Of a stretch of 64,000 nucleotides of DNA, positions 42,569 to 53,882 are shown one piece after another. The DNA is from Ochromonas danica (Eukaryota > Sar > Chrysophyceae > Chromulinales > Chromulinaceae). Under the pieces are notes generated by a model. It ran no database searches. It was not told the origin of the DNA and saw nothing but the letters and a program-made list of their open reading frames with translations. The DNA is taken from NCBI GenBank assembly GCA_015146655.1, contig VKHL01000011.1, positions 274,584 through 338,583 on the forward strand, written 5' to 3'. Position 1 is the first letter of the stretch, and every line of letters begins with the position of its first letter. The position numbers and the translations under genes were made by a program.

Positions 42569-45015
42569 TTAACGAGCGAATTGAGATCGCAGTCGAGTGA
42601 AGTAAGGTTGACCTTCTGCCCCGCGGAGTCGCTGTGGCGAAGTTGTGTGGCTAGAAGATGTGGCTGGGGCATTGTTGCCCTGGAAGACTTTGATCGCTTG
42701 ACTGGCAGGGCGAGTCTTACTGTTTGCAGCTGGTCCAAACTGGTTGTTGTTGACACAGTTGGTGATGTATGCATGGCTAGAGATGAGATTGCCTTTATTG
42801 ACAACAGAGCTGGACGAAACATCACTTGACTGCTGAGCAGGCGAAATATTGCTGCTGATAGGACTGAGAGGAGAACGAGGACTCTTCGCCAAAGGTTTAT
42901 TGATGGCTGCAGCAAGGGCAGCTGTCTTGGGGGCAAGGATATAGTTCTCATCGTTCTCCTTGGCTCGGTTGACTTCAGCATGTGCCATGGGTGCCACCAC
43001 AGCTGAAGAATGAGATGCAGCTGATTGTAAATGACGAAGATGCTCAATTTCTTCTTTCAATGCACCATTCTCTGCATTGAGACGAGCAACTTCTTCCTCA
43101 TGAATAGCCTTGATACGCTCAAGTTCTTCTTCAGCCTCTTCTAATGCCTTTGAAAGATCTCGTTGTGTATCTTCCACCACTTGTTCACGTCTAGCTTTCT
43201 TACAGGATTTGGTCAAGTCGAGATGGCTTCGATCCTCTTTGTCGTACAGCTCTTGTCGTAGATTGTTAATCACTGACAATAAGTGCTGGGAGTGCTGGGC
43301 CATTTCTTCACTAACTTCCTTACGAATACTAGCTTCGCGAGTGAGATTCTCCATCATGAGCTTTCGATTGGTCTCTCGCAATGTTGTTAGCTCTTCTTTA
43401 AGCTGGTCTACTTCGGCAGATGACACGGAAGTCAAGGAAGACACCCTAGTAGAAACGGAAGGAGCTGGAGCCGGAGCAGCTGCCGGGGCTGGAGGTTGTG
43501 GGGGAATAGTCTGAGATGATGATAACTGAGCAACAGTGCTGGATCGTTTGGTTCCTGCGCGAGTCACTGGAGCATGTGACGCAGCAGATAAGACGCTCTC
43601 TTGTCGTCTCCTCTTCACACCCGCTGCTGCTACTGTAGTAGTGGGGGCTGCGGTTGGATGCCGCTCTCGATATTCCTTTAGATCTTCCATATTAATCATA
43701 CGCGCTGGAGCAGCAGTGGGAACAGGAGGTGGTGGTGGAGGCAGAGCTTGCGCAGCTGTGCGTCCCATCATATCCCCCATCTCTCGTATCTTGGATGCTA
43801 AAGCAGCGTTAGTGAGAATGCTAATCGTTTCGTCATAGTCTTCAACCTGAGGATTGACACAGACAACCATCGCTACACCTGTAAGACCTGCTCGAGCGAG
43901 GATAGGCATGAGCAAATGTGTTAATTTGCATTCACGGAATGGCACCAATTCTGCAGCACCCGTGCGCTTCTTAATCGCATTTAAGCAACGCCACAGTTGC
44001 ATAAGAGATGAATTAATGGAATTGGCTTCTTTTAGTTGAGTAGATGTAGCCTTGGCACGATTGGATCTCTCAGCTCCTGCCAGGTCGACCAATTGGAAGC
44101 ATCCGCTTGCTGCACCTGGTCGATGAAGAGTTAGAGTGTAAATAGCATGAGATCGACTTGATCCTGCATTCAACCAAGTAGAAGATTTGGTTCTCTTTGC
44201 AGCTGCTTGGTCAAGAAGAAGGAAAGCATCTTCTATAGCGCGTACATCATGATTGGAGATATGTGGTACTTCCACACGACCATTAGCATCACGAATAGAT
44301 AACTTTGTCTTCTTTTTTGCTAACAGATCATAGATATTATCTTGATAAATCTCTAACATAGAAGCATGTAAGGTCCAATCAGGATGACGTGCCATCTCAT
44401 CCAATAAACTAGAAACAAGACGAGGCAAGAGTCCGGGATGTTGACTACTGCCTTGAATGGTATGAGTCTTCCCAGCATTAGTCATACCATATGCAAAGAG
44501 AACACAGTTTTCTCCTTGCAAGAAACGAGTTAACATGGGCTTAGTTGATGCTTCAAAGACTTCTGCTTGACTAGAGTGTGCACCAAAAACACGCGAAAAC
44601 ATCTGATAAAAGCAAAAACAACAATCATGAAAACATGAGAATCAGTGGAAAGCAGACAGCTCACTAGACGTGAAAAGAAAAGACTTACATAGTGTCTTGA
44701 CTCCATTTTGGTGTAAAGTGCACGTTTAGAGGTATCTGGAGCATGAGTGACAATAGTCGTCTCCGAATCCACTGTGATGGTTGACTCCTGCTTGTGATTC
44801 CCAGTGGGTCGAACACGTAGATAGACTTTTAAAGAATTATCATCTTTAACACATCCTTCAAAAGTATCAGATAACTTCTTCACAGGATTACAGACAAGTG
44901 AATCTTTGCGATGATAATCTGTTGTAGAAATAGATGAAGAAAGAACACTATTCAAATCAACAAGAGAATCTCCATCACCAAAGGAGTTATCTAAGGATTC
45001 TGATCTACTATCCAT
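42569..45015 (-). CDS. Kinesin-6 family motor (KIF20/MKLP2-like)
   Basis: Exons 45015-44689 and 44602-42569, about 786 residues. The motor domain is N-terminal: LKVYLRVRP at about residue 62, P-loop FAYGMTNAGKTHTIQG, switch I NAGSSRSHAIYTLTL, and switch II LVDLAGAERSNRAK. The TNxGKTHTIQG form of the P-loop is characteristic of kinesin-6 (KIF20). A Pro/Ala-rich linker, a coiled coil (LKEELTTLRETNRKLMMENL) and a Ser/Pro-rich tail follow, with probable CDK-type sites (KSPRSPLSPI). Kinesin-6 motors act at the central spindle in cytokinesis. Confidence 0.88.
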
Positions 45016-45284
45016 TTTAGTAGTAGTAGAGAGAAAGAAAGGAAATTTGTTGTTAGCCTGTCAGTTAGGCCAATATCCAATACAATGCCAACAACAACAA
45101 CAAACAACAACAATATTAGCACCTAACGGTCACTTCCCTCACAGTCACATTTCAGGAAACTCGTGTTTTCGGAGAAAATCGGTTTCACCACCCCAAAAGG
45201 AATTTACGTAATAACCTAATTCCATTCAAACAAATTGAATAATTGTGATGAGAAGGAAAATAACTATAACCATAACCATATGAA

Positions 45285-45942
45285 ATGATTGAATTGAGTA
45301 GTTTTCCTTCTGTTCGTATGTGGTCCCTCTCTATTCACTTTATCTTAACCACTTTTCTAATCTGGACAAGATATCCATGTATTCGTATTTCATTGAAATC
45401 TACCGCTTCTGACAGTGACTATCAAGAAGCTGAAAATTCATATCTTGCCTTAATAGCCTTAGGAATCTTTGGAATCTTCTTACAAGTCTGTATGATACCT
45501 TTTCATTATAAACAATTAAGTTTTCGTGGTGCTATAGCTATGGGGTTAGACTGGTCAGCAAGTTTCTTTCTAGCATGGATTGTTTTAGATGGATTGAGTT
45601 GGCAGACTTATATCTATATCTTCGTCTTCTGTGTGTGAGTTATAGTATCCTTGCCCTTCTATTCTTGAAATGTTAACATGACCATTTGACTATTTGCTTG
45701 TTGTCATATCATGTTATGTTATGTTATGTTTTGTTGTTATTTATAGGGCAGTGCCTACAGTGTGGGAGATGGTCTATGTGCTGCCTATCATCTATAGTCG
45801 TCTTGCCACGGTCTTATCCTGGCTCTTCAGCTATCTCTCCTATGGTATGGGGATTGTTCTGCGGACACTGTACGAGTGGATCAACTACTTCTTCCGTGGC
45901 TGCTATAACAACACTGCGGGATATTTCAATGCTAACACTTGA
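45285..45942 (+). CDS. TMEM107: TMEM107-like ciliary transition-zone protein
   Basis: Exons 45285-45634 and 45747-45942, 181 residues. Four membrane segments are visible. Family blocks: SLSIHFILTTFLIWTR, then NSYLALIALGIFGIFLQV, DWSASFFLAWIVLDG and the diagnostic WQTYIYIFVFCVAVPTVWEM. TMEM107 is an MKS-module protein of the ciliary transition zone that controls membrane-protein entry to cilia. The C-terminus extends about 60 residues beyond the usual end, with a further amphipathic or hydrophobic stretch. The intron boundary falls within the conserved FVFC block, supporting the spliced model. Confidence 0.82.
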
Positions 45943-46110
45943 TTGAACCACCTACTCACTATCGTGTGACAGGAAACAAAACAAACAAGTGTCTCATAGA
46001 GAGAGCGAATTCTTTAAACTACCCACTGTCTGGTGTGTCATCATTGTCTGGTGTAGACTAGTCTACTGTATATACTATATATAAGAGAGAGGAGAGGAGG
46101 AGTCTAGTAT

Positions 46111-47005
46111 CTAGTATTCGTGATACTTGCCATCCTCCCACCGACAAATAAGATTCATCTTGAAATCAATGATTTTGATATCTAACTTGGTGAGAATCTT
46201 GGCTTGCTCTGGAGTGAGAGGGACACCTTCAACGGCTACTGTGAGTGCCTCGCGGAGAACGAGTTTTCCATCTTCAACTTCAACCACCATACCCATCTTT
46301 CGTAACTCTTGCATCATGGAGATGGGGAAGGGAAGTGGACCAGGCTCGACAGCGATGGTCTTCTCTGGCACAGCACCTGCCTTGGCAAACTCTGGCTGAG
46401 AGTATTCCTTGAAGTAGCCTTCTACCTCCTTTTTAGAGCGACTAGTGAACAGTAGTCCAACATTTCCTTCTAAATGCTATTAGAACAATGAGAGGGATTA
46501 GGAGATGAGCAGGGACATCAGATGACAAGGTAAGGTACTCACTCGACTGACATGACGAAGATTGTCTTTGTACTCGTCCTCAGGAGTTCTTCCTAATGCA
46601 ATCTGAGTCACTGAGTTCTTTCCCATGAAGATCCTACGAGAAGAAGAGAGTGAGAGTGTGTGAGTGAGTGTGTGTGTGTGTGTGAAGGGAGCAATGAAAA
46701 GTACTGTGTGGCTGGAGGGACTGCTTACTTGCTCTCCTTCCAATCCATGCGAACATCACGAAACTGAGCAGTTCGGAGATTCTCAAAGCTAAAGACATAG
46801 ATGCTCTTGAACTCATCCACGTGCTCTCTGAGTACTTCAATGAGCTTGGACTTGAGTGATTTGCCTTTAGCACCAGTCTTGGTAAGGGAGACTATGACGA
46901 AACAACACGAGAAATAACAAGAATTCGGTCAGTGATGATGGTGAACTATAAGAAGCAATGACAAGAAGAAAAATTACCAATCTTATTTCTCTTTGATCTT
47001 GCCAT
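46111..47005 (-). CDS. MRT4: Ribosome assembly factor MRT4
   Basis: Four exons (47005-46978, 46891-46729, 46633-46543, 46476-46111), 215 residues. It begins [20 protein letters not shown], the near-invariant start of MRT4. The uL10-like RNA-binding domain has [36 protein letters not shown] and [15 protein letters not shown]. The central insertion contains [20 protein letters not shown] and the end reads [15 protein letters not shown]4 is a paralogue of stalk protein P0. It holds the P0 site on pre-60S particles in the nucleolus and is exchanged for P0 late in maturation. Confidence 0.95.
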
Positions 47006-47287
47006 TGTTTGGTAGTTTTACTGTAAAGTAATCAATCAATCAAGGCGATGGACAACAACAAACCCATCAACCAGCCATTTTGGGCAAGTCTAAAGAGTCA
47101 GACAGCCAGACTTTCCGGGTCTCAGGTCTCGCGATGCCAAGGATGATCAAAAGAAGATGGTGTGTATCAAGCTCTTTGAATTAATCCTTGTCCCTCTTGG
47201 ATTAATCCTCCATTTATTAATTTTCCTCTTTGCACAATCTTCAGCCTCTTTCTTGGCAAATCTTCAGTTAGCAGTCTAGAAGCAGTC

Positions 47288-48062
47288 AATGGGTAGACAA
47301 CAAGCGGTCAGTCGTCATACCTTTTTAGGAGGTACTCTCTTACAACAACACAGTAATCCTTCTACTGAAGGTAGTGCAGGAAATACAACACGTAAACTAG
47401 TAGTGTACCTGATCCTTCTGATGGTGGTTGTCTTGAACTTGTCGTGAAAACAGGATTTGCTACTACGCAAAGAGAGTTAATGCGAACGATTCAGAAGGTA
47501 TTGCAGCTACAAGTTGGGAGACTTTTGTTTTCATTGATGTACTCGTTCTCTTTGCCTTATTTGCAGCAACTTGGGTGTTGTATGCTGGTCTACAATATAG
47601 TCAACGTAGCAAGTTTCGCCTCGCTTGTATTATGATTATAACCTCTGTTGTTGCTCCTGAACTTCTCATGCAATTATGCTTGGCTATTACTATTTCATTA
47701 GGTGCTTTAGTAAGAAGTATGGTGTTTTGTATGGAACCCTTCCGTATCTCATTTGCTGGCAAGCTTGATGTTGTTTGCTTTGATAAGACAGGTATCCTGA
47801 CTAAAGATGAAATGGTCTCGAAAGGTGTTGTAGCATCTCTCTCGTCCTTCCACAAGGCAGTAGTGAGAACAAAGAGGAAGAATTGGATAGCGATCTACTT
47901 ATACAGAGTGTGCCACAGATTTAGTGAAATGTATTATGGGCTGTTGTCACGATTGAGTTCATAAACGTGCCTATTTATGTGGTGGACAACCATTGAGTGA
48001 GAAGGATGCTAATGGAGTATTGGGAGATCCTTTAGAGATTGCAGCTTTCACTACTTCTGGAT
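47288..48062 (+). pseudogene. Dead P5A-type ATPase (ATP13A1/SPF1) fragment
   Basis: P5A-ATPase motifs occur in order but in shifting frames: FLGGTLLQQHSNPSTEG, then DGGCLELVVKTGFATTQREL, WETFVFIDVLVLFALF, PFRISFAGKLDVVCFDKTGI and LCGGQPLSEKDANGVLGDP. At least three frame breaks and an in-frame stop are present. The phosphorylation motif is DKTGI, where the family has DKTGT. Only the middle third of the protein is covered. P5A pumps act in the ER as transmembrane-helix dislocases; this copy cannot. A functional copy is presumably elsewhere. Confidence 0.85.
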
Positions 48063-48087
48063 TTACTTGCAAGCTACTTCCTTGGAA

Positions 48088-48306
48088 ATGCTGGCTGACC
48101 TGTTATGCAAGCAGTTGGGTCACAATGTCTACCGCGACAAACTCAAAGGCTACAAAACTCCCCGCCGCTATTTAGACTTCAGGCTATTCCCGAGAGACTG
48201 TGTCTCTGAGGACGAGGAGCTGGTCTCGTTGATCCAAGAAGGTCTTCAAGAGTTGCTGTGTAGTGAGGGAGATAACCCATCCGTGGAAGCAGAAGCTGCC
48301 GCATGA
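48088..48306 (+). CDS. Unassigned short frame after the P5A remnant
   Basis: 72 residues from ATG 48088 (MLADLLCKQLGHNVYRDKLK) to a stop, with PRRYLDFRLFPRDCVSEDEE. Composition looks coding and GC is higher than in the P5A remnant, so it is probably a 3' exon fragment of a different gene fused by rearrangement. Family not recognised. Confidence 0.3.
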   Translation: MLADLLCKQLGHNVYRDKLKGYKTPRRYLDFRLFPRDCVSEDEELVSLIQEGLQELLCSEGDNPSVEAEAAA

Positions 48307-48436
48307 GCAGCGGAAGTGACATCTGCAACATCAATGACCTCAGCCCCAGCCGTGTCAGCATCCTTACTTGCTCATTATGTCTTGCCATGCCATGTAGTAG
48401 AATATAACCGCAGTCAATATTTTTTTAATAAGAGAG

Positions 48437-49195
48437 TTACAACAACATTTTCTTCTCAATAAGAGAAAGAGTTGACGATCCCAAATCAACAACACGGCGA
48501 GAATGTCCCTTTTCTAATGCCATTTTGAATGCCTCACGAGGAGGAGGCAGAGTAGATAACGGGACTAAATCAGCTTCAGTTAAACACAAATCCTTAAGAA
48601 ACTTGTGTAACTTCATTGAAGGAGTTGCAACGTTCTTGAGATATGCATGATAGGTTTGGTTTGGAAGGTCAGTGGTCATGCCAAATAGAATCATGGCATC
48701 CAATCCAAAAAGCATAGGCTGTTCGGGTGTCACTTTGATAACCAAATCGCGAGTATGGCCTTGTACTGAAAGCGTTCCATACGAAATATAGTCCACCTTA
48801 AAGCTGCCATCCCCGCTGCTAGAACGACCTAAGAGAGAAGTATGACTCTTCATGCCCAGATTCTGTGCAGTCTCCATATCAATTTGCATATCATATCTTT
48901 ATATCAATGCACAAAGTTTATATAAGCAGTGCAGCGATAGAAAAAGTGGGGAAAATTAATTGTTTAAAAGTTATAGTCATTTTCACTTATTACAGTACCT
49001 CGCCGAGCAACCAGTATCCAGCTGAAAAGGAAAGGTAGTGTTTGCCATATCGGCTTGAATCAACAGCTCCTGACGAGAACTGCCAAATATAAGATGACCA
49101 CTGATGAAGCTTGGAGAATCAGGGTTGGGATCAATTGTCCTCGCTTTAGTCGTTTGGTATCGCCATTTTCCAGCTGGTTGAATATGAGGCACCAT
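48437..49195 (-). CDS. Retropepsin-like aspartic protease domain protein
   Basis: Start ATG 49195, with an intron of about 100 bases around 48900-49000 joining FQLDTGCSARY to DMQIDMETAQNLG. The first exon contains ADMANTTFPFQLDTGCSA, the DTG catalytic loop of retroviral-type aspartic proteases. The second exon has YGTLSVQGHTRDLVIKV and MLFGLDAMILFG, a typical flap and second psi-loop pattern ending in (L/F)G-x-D. No reverse transcriptase or integrase frame is nearby. It may be a domesticated retropepsin or the remnant of a retroelement. The stop is intact. Confidence 0.6.
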
Positions 49196-49478
49196 TCGCA
49201 GCTTATATGTCCTCTACCTCTCCATTAGTTCAGTACTGTAACTAGCTAATAAAGAAATAATTACTTTAAAATTCATTAGTATCAAATTTATCTACCCCAG
49301 TTTACCATCATCAGAGTGAGTGGTTGGGTTTGTCCCCCATAAAAAACGCGATGTTGTCACAAACACACACAAGGACATGCTTCCCGGAACCGGGTGCAAT
49401 CTGGCAGAGGGCAGGTCATCTCATCACCGGATCACCCCATTCAGTAGTTTGCTTAACCACCACTAGACAGGTTTCACC

Positions 49479-50187
49479 ATGCTGGCTCAGACCTTCCGCG
49501 CTTCTCTTAAGCAGATCTCCAGATCCTCCACTTTCAATAAGTGTGTTCAGGCTTCTCTTTCTACTGTGAAGTATACTTCCAGTCATGAGTATGTCAAGGT
49601 CATTCATCTTTGAATATCTTCCCACTCTATCCACCATAGAACTCCCATTTGACCTTTCTGTCTTCCTTTTAGATCAATGGAGATATCGGCACTGTTGGTA
49701 TTACTCAGTTTGCTGCTGATGCCTTAGGAGATGTGGTCTTCGTGGACCTCCCTCAGAAGGGCACTGCCTACAAGGCTGGTGACAGCTTCGGCTCTGTGGA
49801 GTCTGTCAAGGCTGCTTCCGATGTCTACGCTCCTGTTGCTGGAGAGGTCTTGGAGGTGAACCATGTGAGTCTTCTATGGGATGTTTACTCTCTGACTATT
49901 AGACCGTCTCTCTGACTATTGGATGTTGGATATGATGTGATTGGTATGGTACTGTAGGAGCTCGAGTCCACCCCTGCCAAGGTCAACGAGTCTCCTCTCA
50001 AGGAAGGCTGGTTCATTAAGCTCAAGGTATAGGATATACTGTTTGATGGGATATACGTTGCCCTTTTGGCTAATCAAAATGGGTGACGTTTTGAATCCAA
50101 TAGATTAGCGCTGAGGGCAAGAAGGACTTGGAGAAGCTCCTAGACGAGCAAGCTTACCAGAAGCATGTGGAGGAGAGCAAGCATTAA
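49479..50187 (+). CDS. GCSH: Glycine cleavage system H protein
   Basis: Four exons (49479-49598, 49673-49864, 49958-50026, 50104-50187), 154 residues. The first 30 residues are a mitochondrial presequence ([20 protein letters not shown]). The mature part has [33 protein letters not shown] and the lipoyl-lysine loop [21 protein letters not shown] protein shuttles the aminomethyl group between the P, T and L proteins of the mitochondrial glycine cleavage complex. The first intron has an odd donor (GTCATT); the other donors are GTGAGT and GTATAG. Confidence 0.95.
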
Positions 50188-50235
50188 ACACCTTGTGTTA
50201 ACTACGCGACGATCTCACTATTACACTGTTTTGGC

Positions 50236-51129
50236 TTATTTCCCCACACCACCACTCACACTGGAAGAAGACGAAGAAGATGCTGGATTTTCTGCTACTT
50301 GAGCTTGATGGTCTCGGAATTGTGACTTAAGCTCCCATAGACCTCGATAAGGTCCCTTGGAATGGTAGAGAGCATACTTATCCAAGAGGTCGCGAAGGTC
50401 CTGCTCTCTGGTAAACCCCGTAACATCTCTACACATGGCTAGAATAGCATCGAAAGGCTGACGTTCTTCTAGAGCAAAGGCTTCAAACATGCGACTGCGC
50501 AAGGAGGCACTATCCAACTCTGTCGTGGTCTTACTGCTTGCCTTGCGCTTCAAATCTCCACGCACAGATGACAAGAACTCGATCGTACAAGATTGCTTTG
50601 CTGCTTTCTCTAATTCAAGAGGATCAGCTACAGCAACTTCTCTGCGATTGGCTAACGCCATACTGCGTCTCTGCACCACTGAGTGATACTCTGATGACAG
50701 TGGAGGCTTCATTAGCATACTTTTAGAGACAGTTCCTTCAATAGTAAACTCCTTTGTAGTAGGATCAACATTAAATGCTAAGACAGTATTGCCATCTGTT
50801 GCAGCGGAAGTCTTAACTTCATCTAAGGTATATTGTTCTGGAATGGTATGATGACTAGGACGACTAGGATCAAGACGAATTATCATTTGTTTCACAGGTG
50901 GTTGTTTTTGTTGTTGTGGCTTTGTGGATGGTTTAAGACCTACCATGAGAGAGCCCAAGACTTCGTCTTGTTTGGCTTCTGCCCACGCTTCTGCGAGAAA
51001 AGCTGGCACTTTCACCAGCCAGAGAGACTGGGAGAGATTAGCTGTGTTTAATGCTCTTTTAACTGGTGTGGTAGCTCTTCGTTTGCTTTCTCGTCGTTCA
51101 TCTCCTATTTCAGCTTTTGTTTCTTCCAT
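50236..51129 (-). CDS. GTF2F2: General transcription factor TFIIF, beta subunit
   Basis: 297 residues, single exon. The N-terminal dimerisation domain has SLWLVKVPAFLAEAWAEAKQ and EVLGSLMVG. The C-terminal winged helix has RMFEAFALEERQPFDAILAM, EQDLRDLLDKYALYHSKGPY and GLWELKSQFRDH. These are the conserved blocks of TFIIF-beta/RAP30/Tfg2, which binds RNA polymerase II, helps promoter loading and suppresses non-specific DNA binding. The ends are low-complexity (SSSSSSSVSGG). Confidence 0.92.
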   Translation of the reverse strand: MEETKAEIGDERRESKRRATTPVKRALNTANLSQSLWLVKVPAFLAEAWAEAKQDEVLGSLMVGLKPSTKPQQQKQPPVKQMIIRLDPSRPSHHTIPEQYTLDEVKTSAATDGNTVLAFNVDPTTKEFTIEGTVSKSMLMKPPLSSEYHSVVQRRSMALANRREVAVADPLELEKAAKQSCTIEFLSSVRGDLKRKASSKTTTELDSASLRSRMFEAFALEERQPFDAILAMCRDVTGFTREQDLRDLLDKYALYHSKGPYRGLWELKSQFRDHQAQVAENPASSSSSSSVSGGVGK

Positions 51130-51319
51130 ATTGATATATAATCAATAATAGTCAATTATGCACCAATTCCATCAGCAAAGCATCATGACCATTCCAGGCA
51201 GGTCAGATTCTGGAAATCTGCCTCATTTCCCACGCAAATAGTACTTATGGAGGCGGCAAAAAACAACAAAATCATCCAAAACAAACCAAACCAAGCCCAA
51301 GCCGAAGAGAAGAAAAAAG

Positions 51320-52008
51320 ATGTCATCTACTGATTCTCTCCCTTTCTATTTACGTTACTATGTTGGACATAAGGGAAAGTTTGGGCATGAGTTCATGGAG
51401 TTTGAAATTACGCCTGATGGCAAGTTGCGTTATGCCAACAATTCCAATTACAAGAATGACTTCATGATTCGCAAAGAAGGTGAGAAGACACATGCTCCTC
51501 CTCTCCCCTCCTCTTTCTCGTGCTGCTGCTGCTGCTGCTTATCTTTCTATTTCACTCTGACTGACTGTGTTGTTCGGGTCTTTGTTGGTGTGGGTGGTGC
51601 TTGTCAATAGTGACACTTAGCAAGTTAGTGATTGAAGAGATTAAGCGGATTGTACGAGAGAGCGAGGTCACGAGAGAAGATGATCACAATTGGCCTGTGG
51701 CTGATCGCTACGGTAGACAAGAGCTCGAGATCAAGATTGACAGAGAGCACATCTCCTTCACTGTGAGTCCCCTACCCCCTCTCCCTGTCCTCACGGTCCT
51801 TCTATCTCTCTCTATTCACGTTACTGATCTACTATGTCATGAAATGGTGATGTGATTGTGATAGTCTGCGAAGATCGGCTCCTTGCTCGATGTGATGGAA
51901 AGCAGTGATCCCGAGGGATATCGTGTCTTCTACTATCTCATCCAAGATCTCAAGTGCATCGTCTTCTCTTTGATTTCTTTGCATTTTAAGATCAAACCTA
52001 TCCCCTAA
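51320..52008 (+). CDS. MAGO: Mago nashi, exon junction complex
   Basis: Exons 51320-51479, 51611-51762 and 51865-52008, 151 residues. Conserved across its length: [76 protein letters not shown] and the end HFKIKPIP. Mago binds Y14 and clamps eIF4A3 on spliced mRNA, acting in mRNA localisation and decay. The first intron carries a CTG/GCT run. An antisense frame over the last exon is a shadow. Confidence 0.97.
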
Positions 52009-52431
52009 AGTCTTTATTAACTTAACTGTGACTAATTCTTTCCATACCAAGAACTGTTTTTGGCTGACAGTACGGTCACCTTTCCTTTCACTATGATGAA
52101 CCTGTGTCATTGCTACCTTGACTGCTGCGGTGTCAGCTGCGTTAGAAGGAAGGTGAGTTTTGTTTAAGTTCTGCCTCACTTACTCTTTGAATGCAGTACT
52201 GGAGATATTCTCTGGCTCCCATTATGGTTGACACCAGCCACAGTAAGACTACAAAAACGGATGTTTCTTCCTAAAACGAGTTATTCACCCCCTCAAACAC
52301 TTTCCGTGACAGTCTTAATCCCTCATCTCTCTTCTCACTGCAGCATGTATTAGGAATCACTTCTAAACTCTCGACAGCTCGACTACGAGACATTGAGAGA
52401 GAGTCTCAGAGAGAGAGAGAGAGACGAAGAC

Positions 52432-53643
52432 ATGCTTGGCATCATGGCAAGACTCTATAACTTCATCACAACTGTTCTTGCTTGTCTCCTACCTCTCTTT
52501 TGGACAGCATGGAAGACATTCTCTTGGCAAGAAGCTGCTTATCCTATTGAATGGATTGATGATCTGATTGAAAGAAGTGGGAAAGATATTTCTCAAACGG
52601 TCACTATCATCACTGGAGCCACTTCAGGTATTGGTAAAAGTCTAGCCACGGAGCTTTATCGACGTGGAGGGACAGTCATTCTTGCAGCTCGTAATTGTGA
52701 GAAATGTAATGAGATTGCTAATGAGATTCGCTCAACTTGTCCTGATAGCACAGGACAGTTAAACTGTCACAGATTAGATCTTGTTGATCTAGATACAATC
52801 AATCCCTTCTGTGAATGGTTTCACAGCCGCTATTCCTCTCTGACGTTTCTTGTAAATAATGCCGGAGTACGATATGCTGATAAATTAGTCAATCTAACAG
52901 ACTCAATTGCTAATGCACAAGGATATGATGAAGTGTTTACAACGAATTTTCTGGGTCACTATTTGTTAACTAGTCTGCTCTTGCCCATGATAGAGCAAGG
53001 AAGAGTGATCTCTACATCTAGTACTTACCATTTCCAAGCAGATGGAAGCACCTTAAGAATTTCAGAACTGAAATCGATGCCTGAAGCAGCAAATCCTTCG
53101 TTTAAAGGTTTCTTCCATCGTCGAGCAGCTTATGCGGTGAGTAAACTTGCACAGATTCTCCACATGAAAGAGCTACAGCGCAGACTGGATCGAGAAGGCA
53201 AAGGACATAAAATCCAGGCGATTGCATTTTGCCCTGGATGGGTTCGAACTAATATCCTACCTCGTGGACTTGCAGGCTTGTTTGTTCGAACGTTTGCTTT
53301 CAGTGACAAAGCAGCATTACTATCGGCAATGGGGGCTCTTTTCGATCCTGACCTGAAAGGTGGAGAGGTATTGACCAACCAGATTCCCCCACTGGTGACT
53401 CGTTCGTGGTTTCCTGCGGTTCTTCAAGTCATTAACAAGCTCCATATCCGCGAAAGTTCGATCGACTTTCTCGCCATCGTGATGGTCTTATCCCAGAACT
53501 TCTCTTATGGTTACCATAATCTATCTTCCAGTCCCGAAAGTCGCGATGAAAAACTGTCCAAAGATTTGATGGAGTGGTGTGAAGATGAGCTCACTCGAAA
53601 AGGATACATCCAGCTGGAAGGAAACGGAGGAAGAGGGTATTAA
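52432..53643 (+). CDS. Short-chain dehydrogenase/reductase (RDH-like)
   Basis: 403 residues. I take ATG 52432 (MLGIMARLYNFITTVLACLL); the frame upstream is a GA-rich repeat without ATG. The N-terminal helix (FITTVLACLLPLFWTAW) is a membrane anchor. The Rossmann fold has TGATSGIG (cofactor loop), LAARNCEK, LVNNAGVRYA, STSSTYHF and the catalytic YAVSKLAQ, then FCPGWVRTN. These fit classical SDRs of the retinol dehydrogenase/WWOX-like group, using NADP(H) or NAD(H) on lipid-type alcohols or ketones. The substrate is not known. The C-terminus is unusually long. Confidence 0.85.
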   Translation: MLGIMARLYNFITTVLACLLPLFWTAWKTFSWQEAAYPIEWIDDLIERSGKDISQTVTIITGATSGIGKSLATELYRRGGTVILAARNCEKCNEIANEIRSTCPDSTGQLNCHRLDLVDLDTINPFCEWFHSRYSSLTFLVNNAGVRYADKLVNLTDSIANAQGYDEVFTTNFLGHYLLTSLLLPMIEQGRVISTSSTYHFQADGSTLRISELKSMPEAANPSFKGFFHRRAAYAVSKLAQILHMKELQRRLDREGKGHKIQAIAFCPGWVRTNILPRGLAGLFVRTFAFSDKAALLSAMGALFDPDLKGGEVLTNQIPPLVTRSWFPAVLQVINKLHIRESSIDFLAIVMVLSQNFSYGYHNLSSSPESRDEKLSKDLMEWCEDELTRKGYIQLEGNGGRGY

Positions 53644-53882
53644 CCAGATCATCCTCTTCTCTCAATCTGTTCATCTATGTGCACATTTCTTTAAAAGGTT
53701 AAATGCTTACTTTTCTTGTGCATTGATATTGAGGTACAGTTAGTGGATCTACCGTTGGATGTCTAGAAGCTTGTTTGCGCAGGTGTACAATATCGTTAGG
53801 TTTAGCGCGGATGAGCCTATACTTATACGTCGTTACGGGCATACAGTCTTTGAAAGAAGCATGCGATAACATAGCACTATTC

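Noticed and set aside
42540-44040. Plus-strand frames over the kinesin-6 gene
   Set aside because: Shadows of the motor and tail codons on the opposite strand.
51832-52179. 115-residue minus-strand frame over the last Mago exon
   Set aside because: It is antisense to conserved Mago codons and has no domain of its own.
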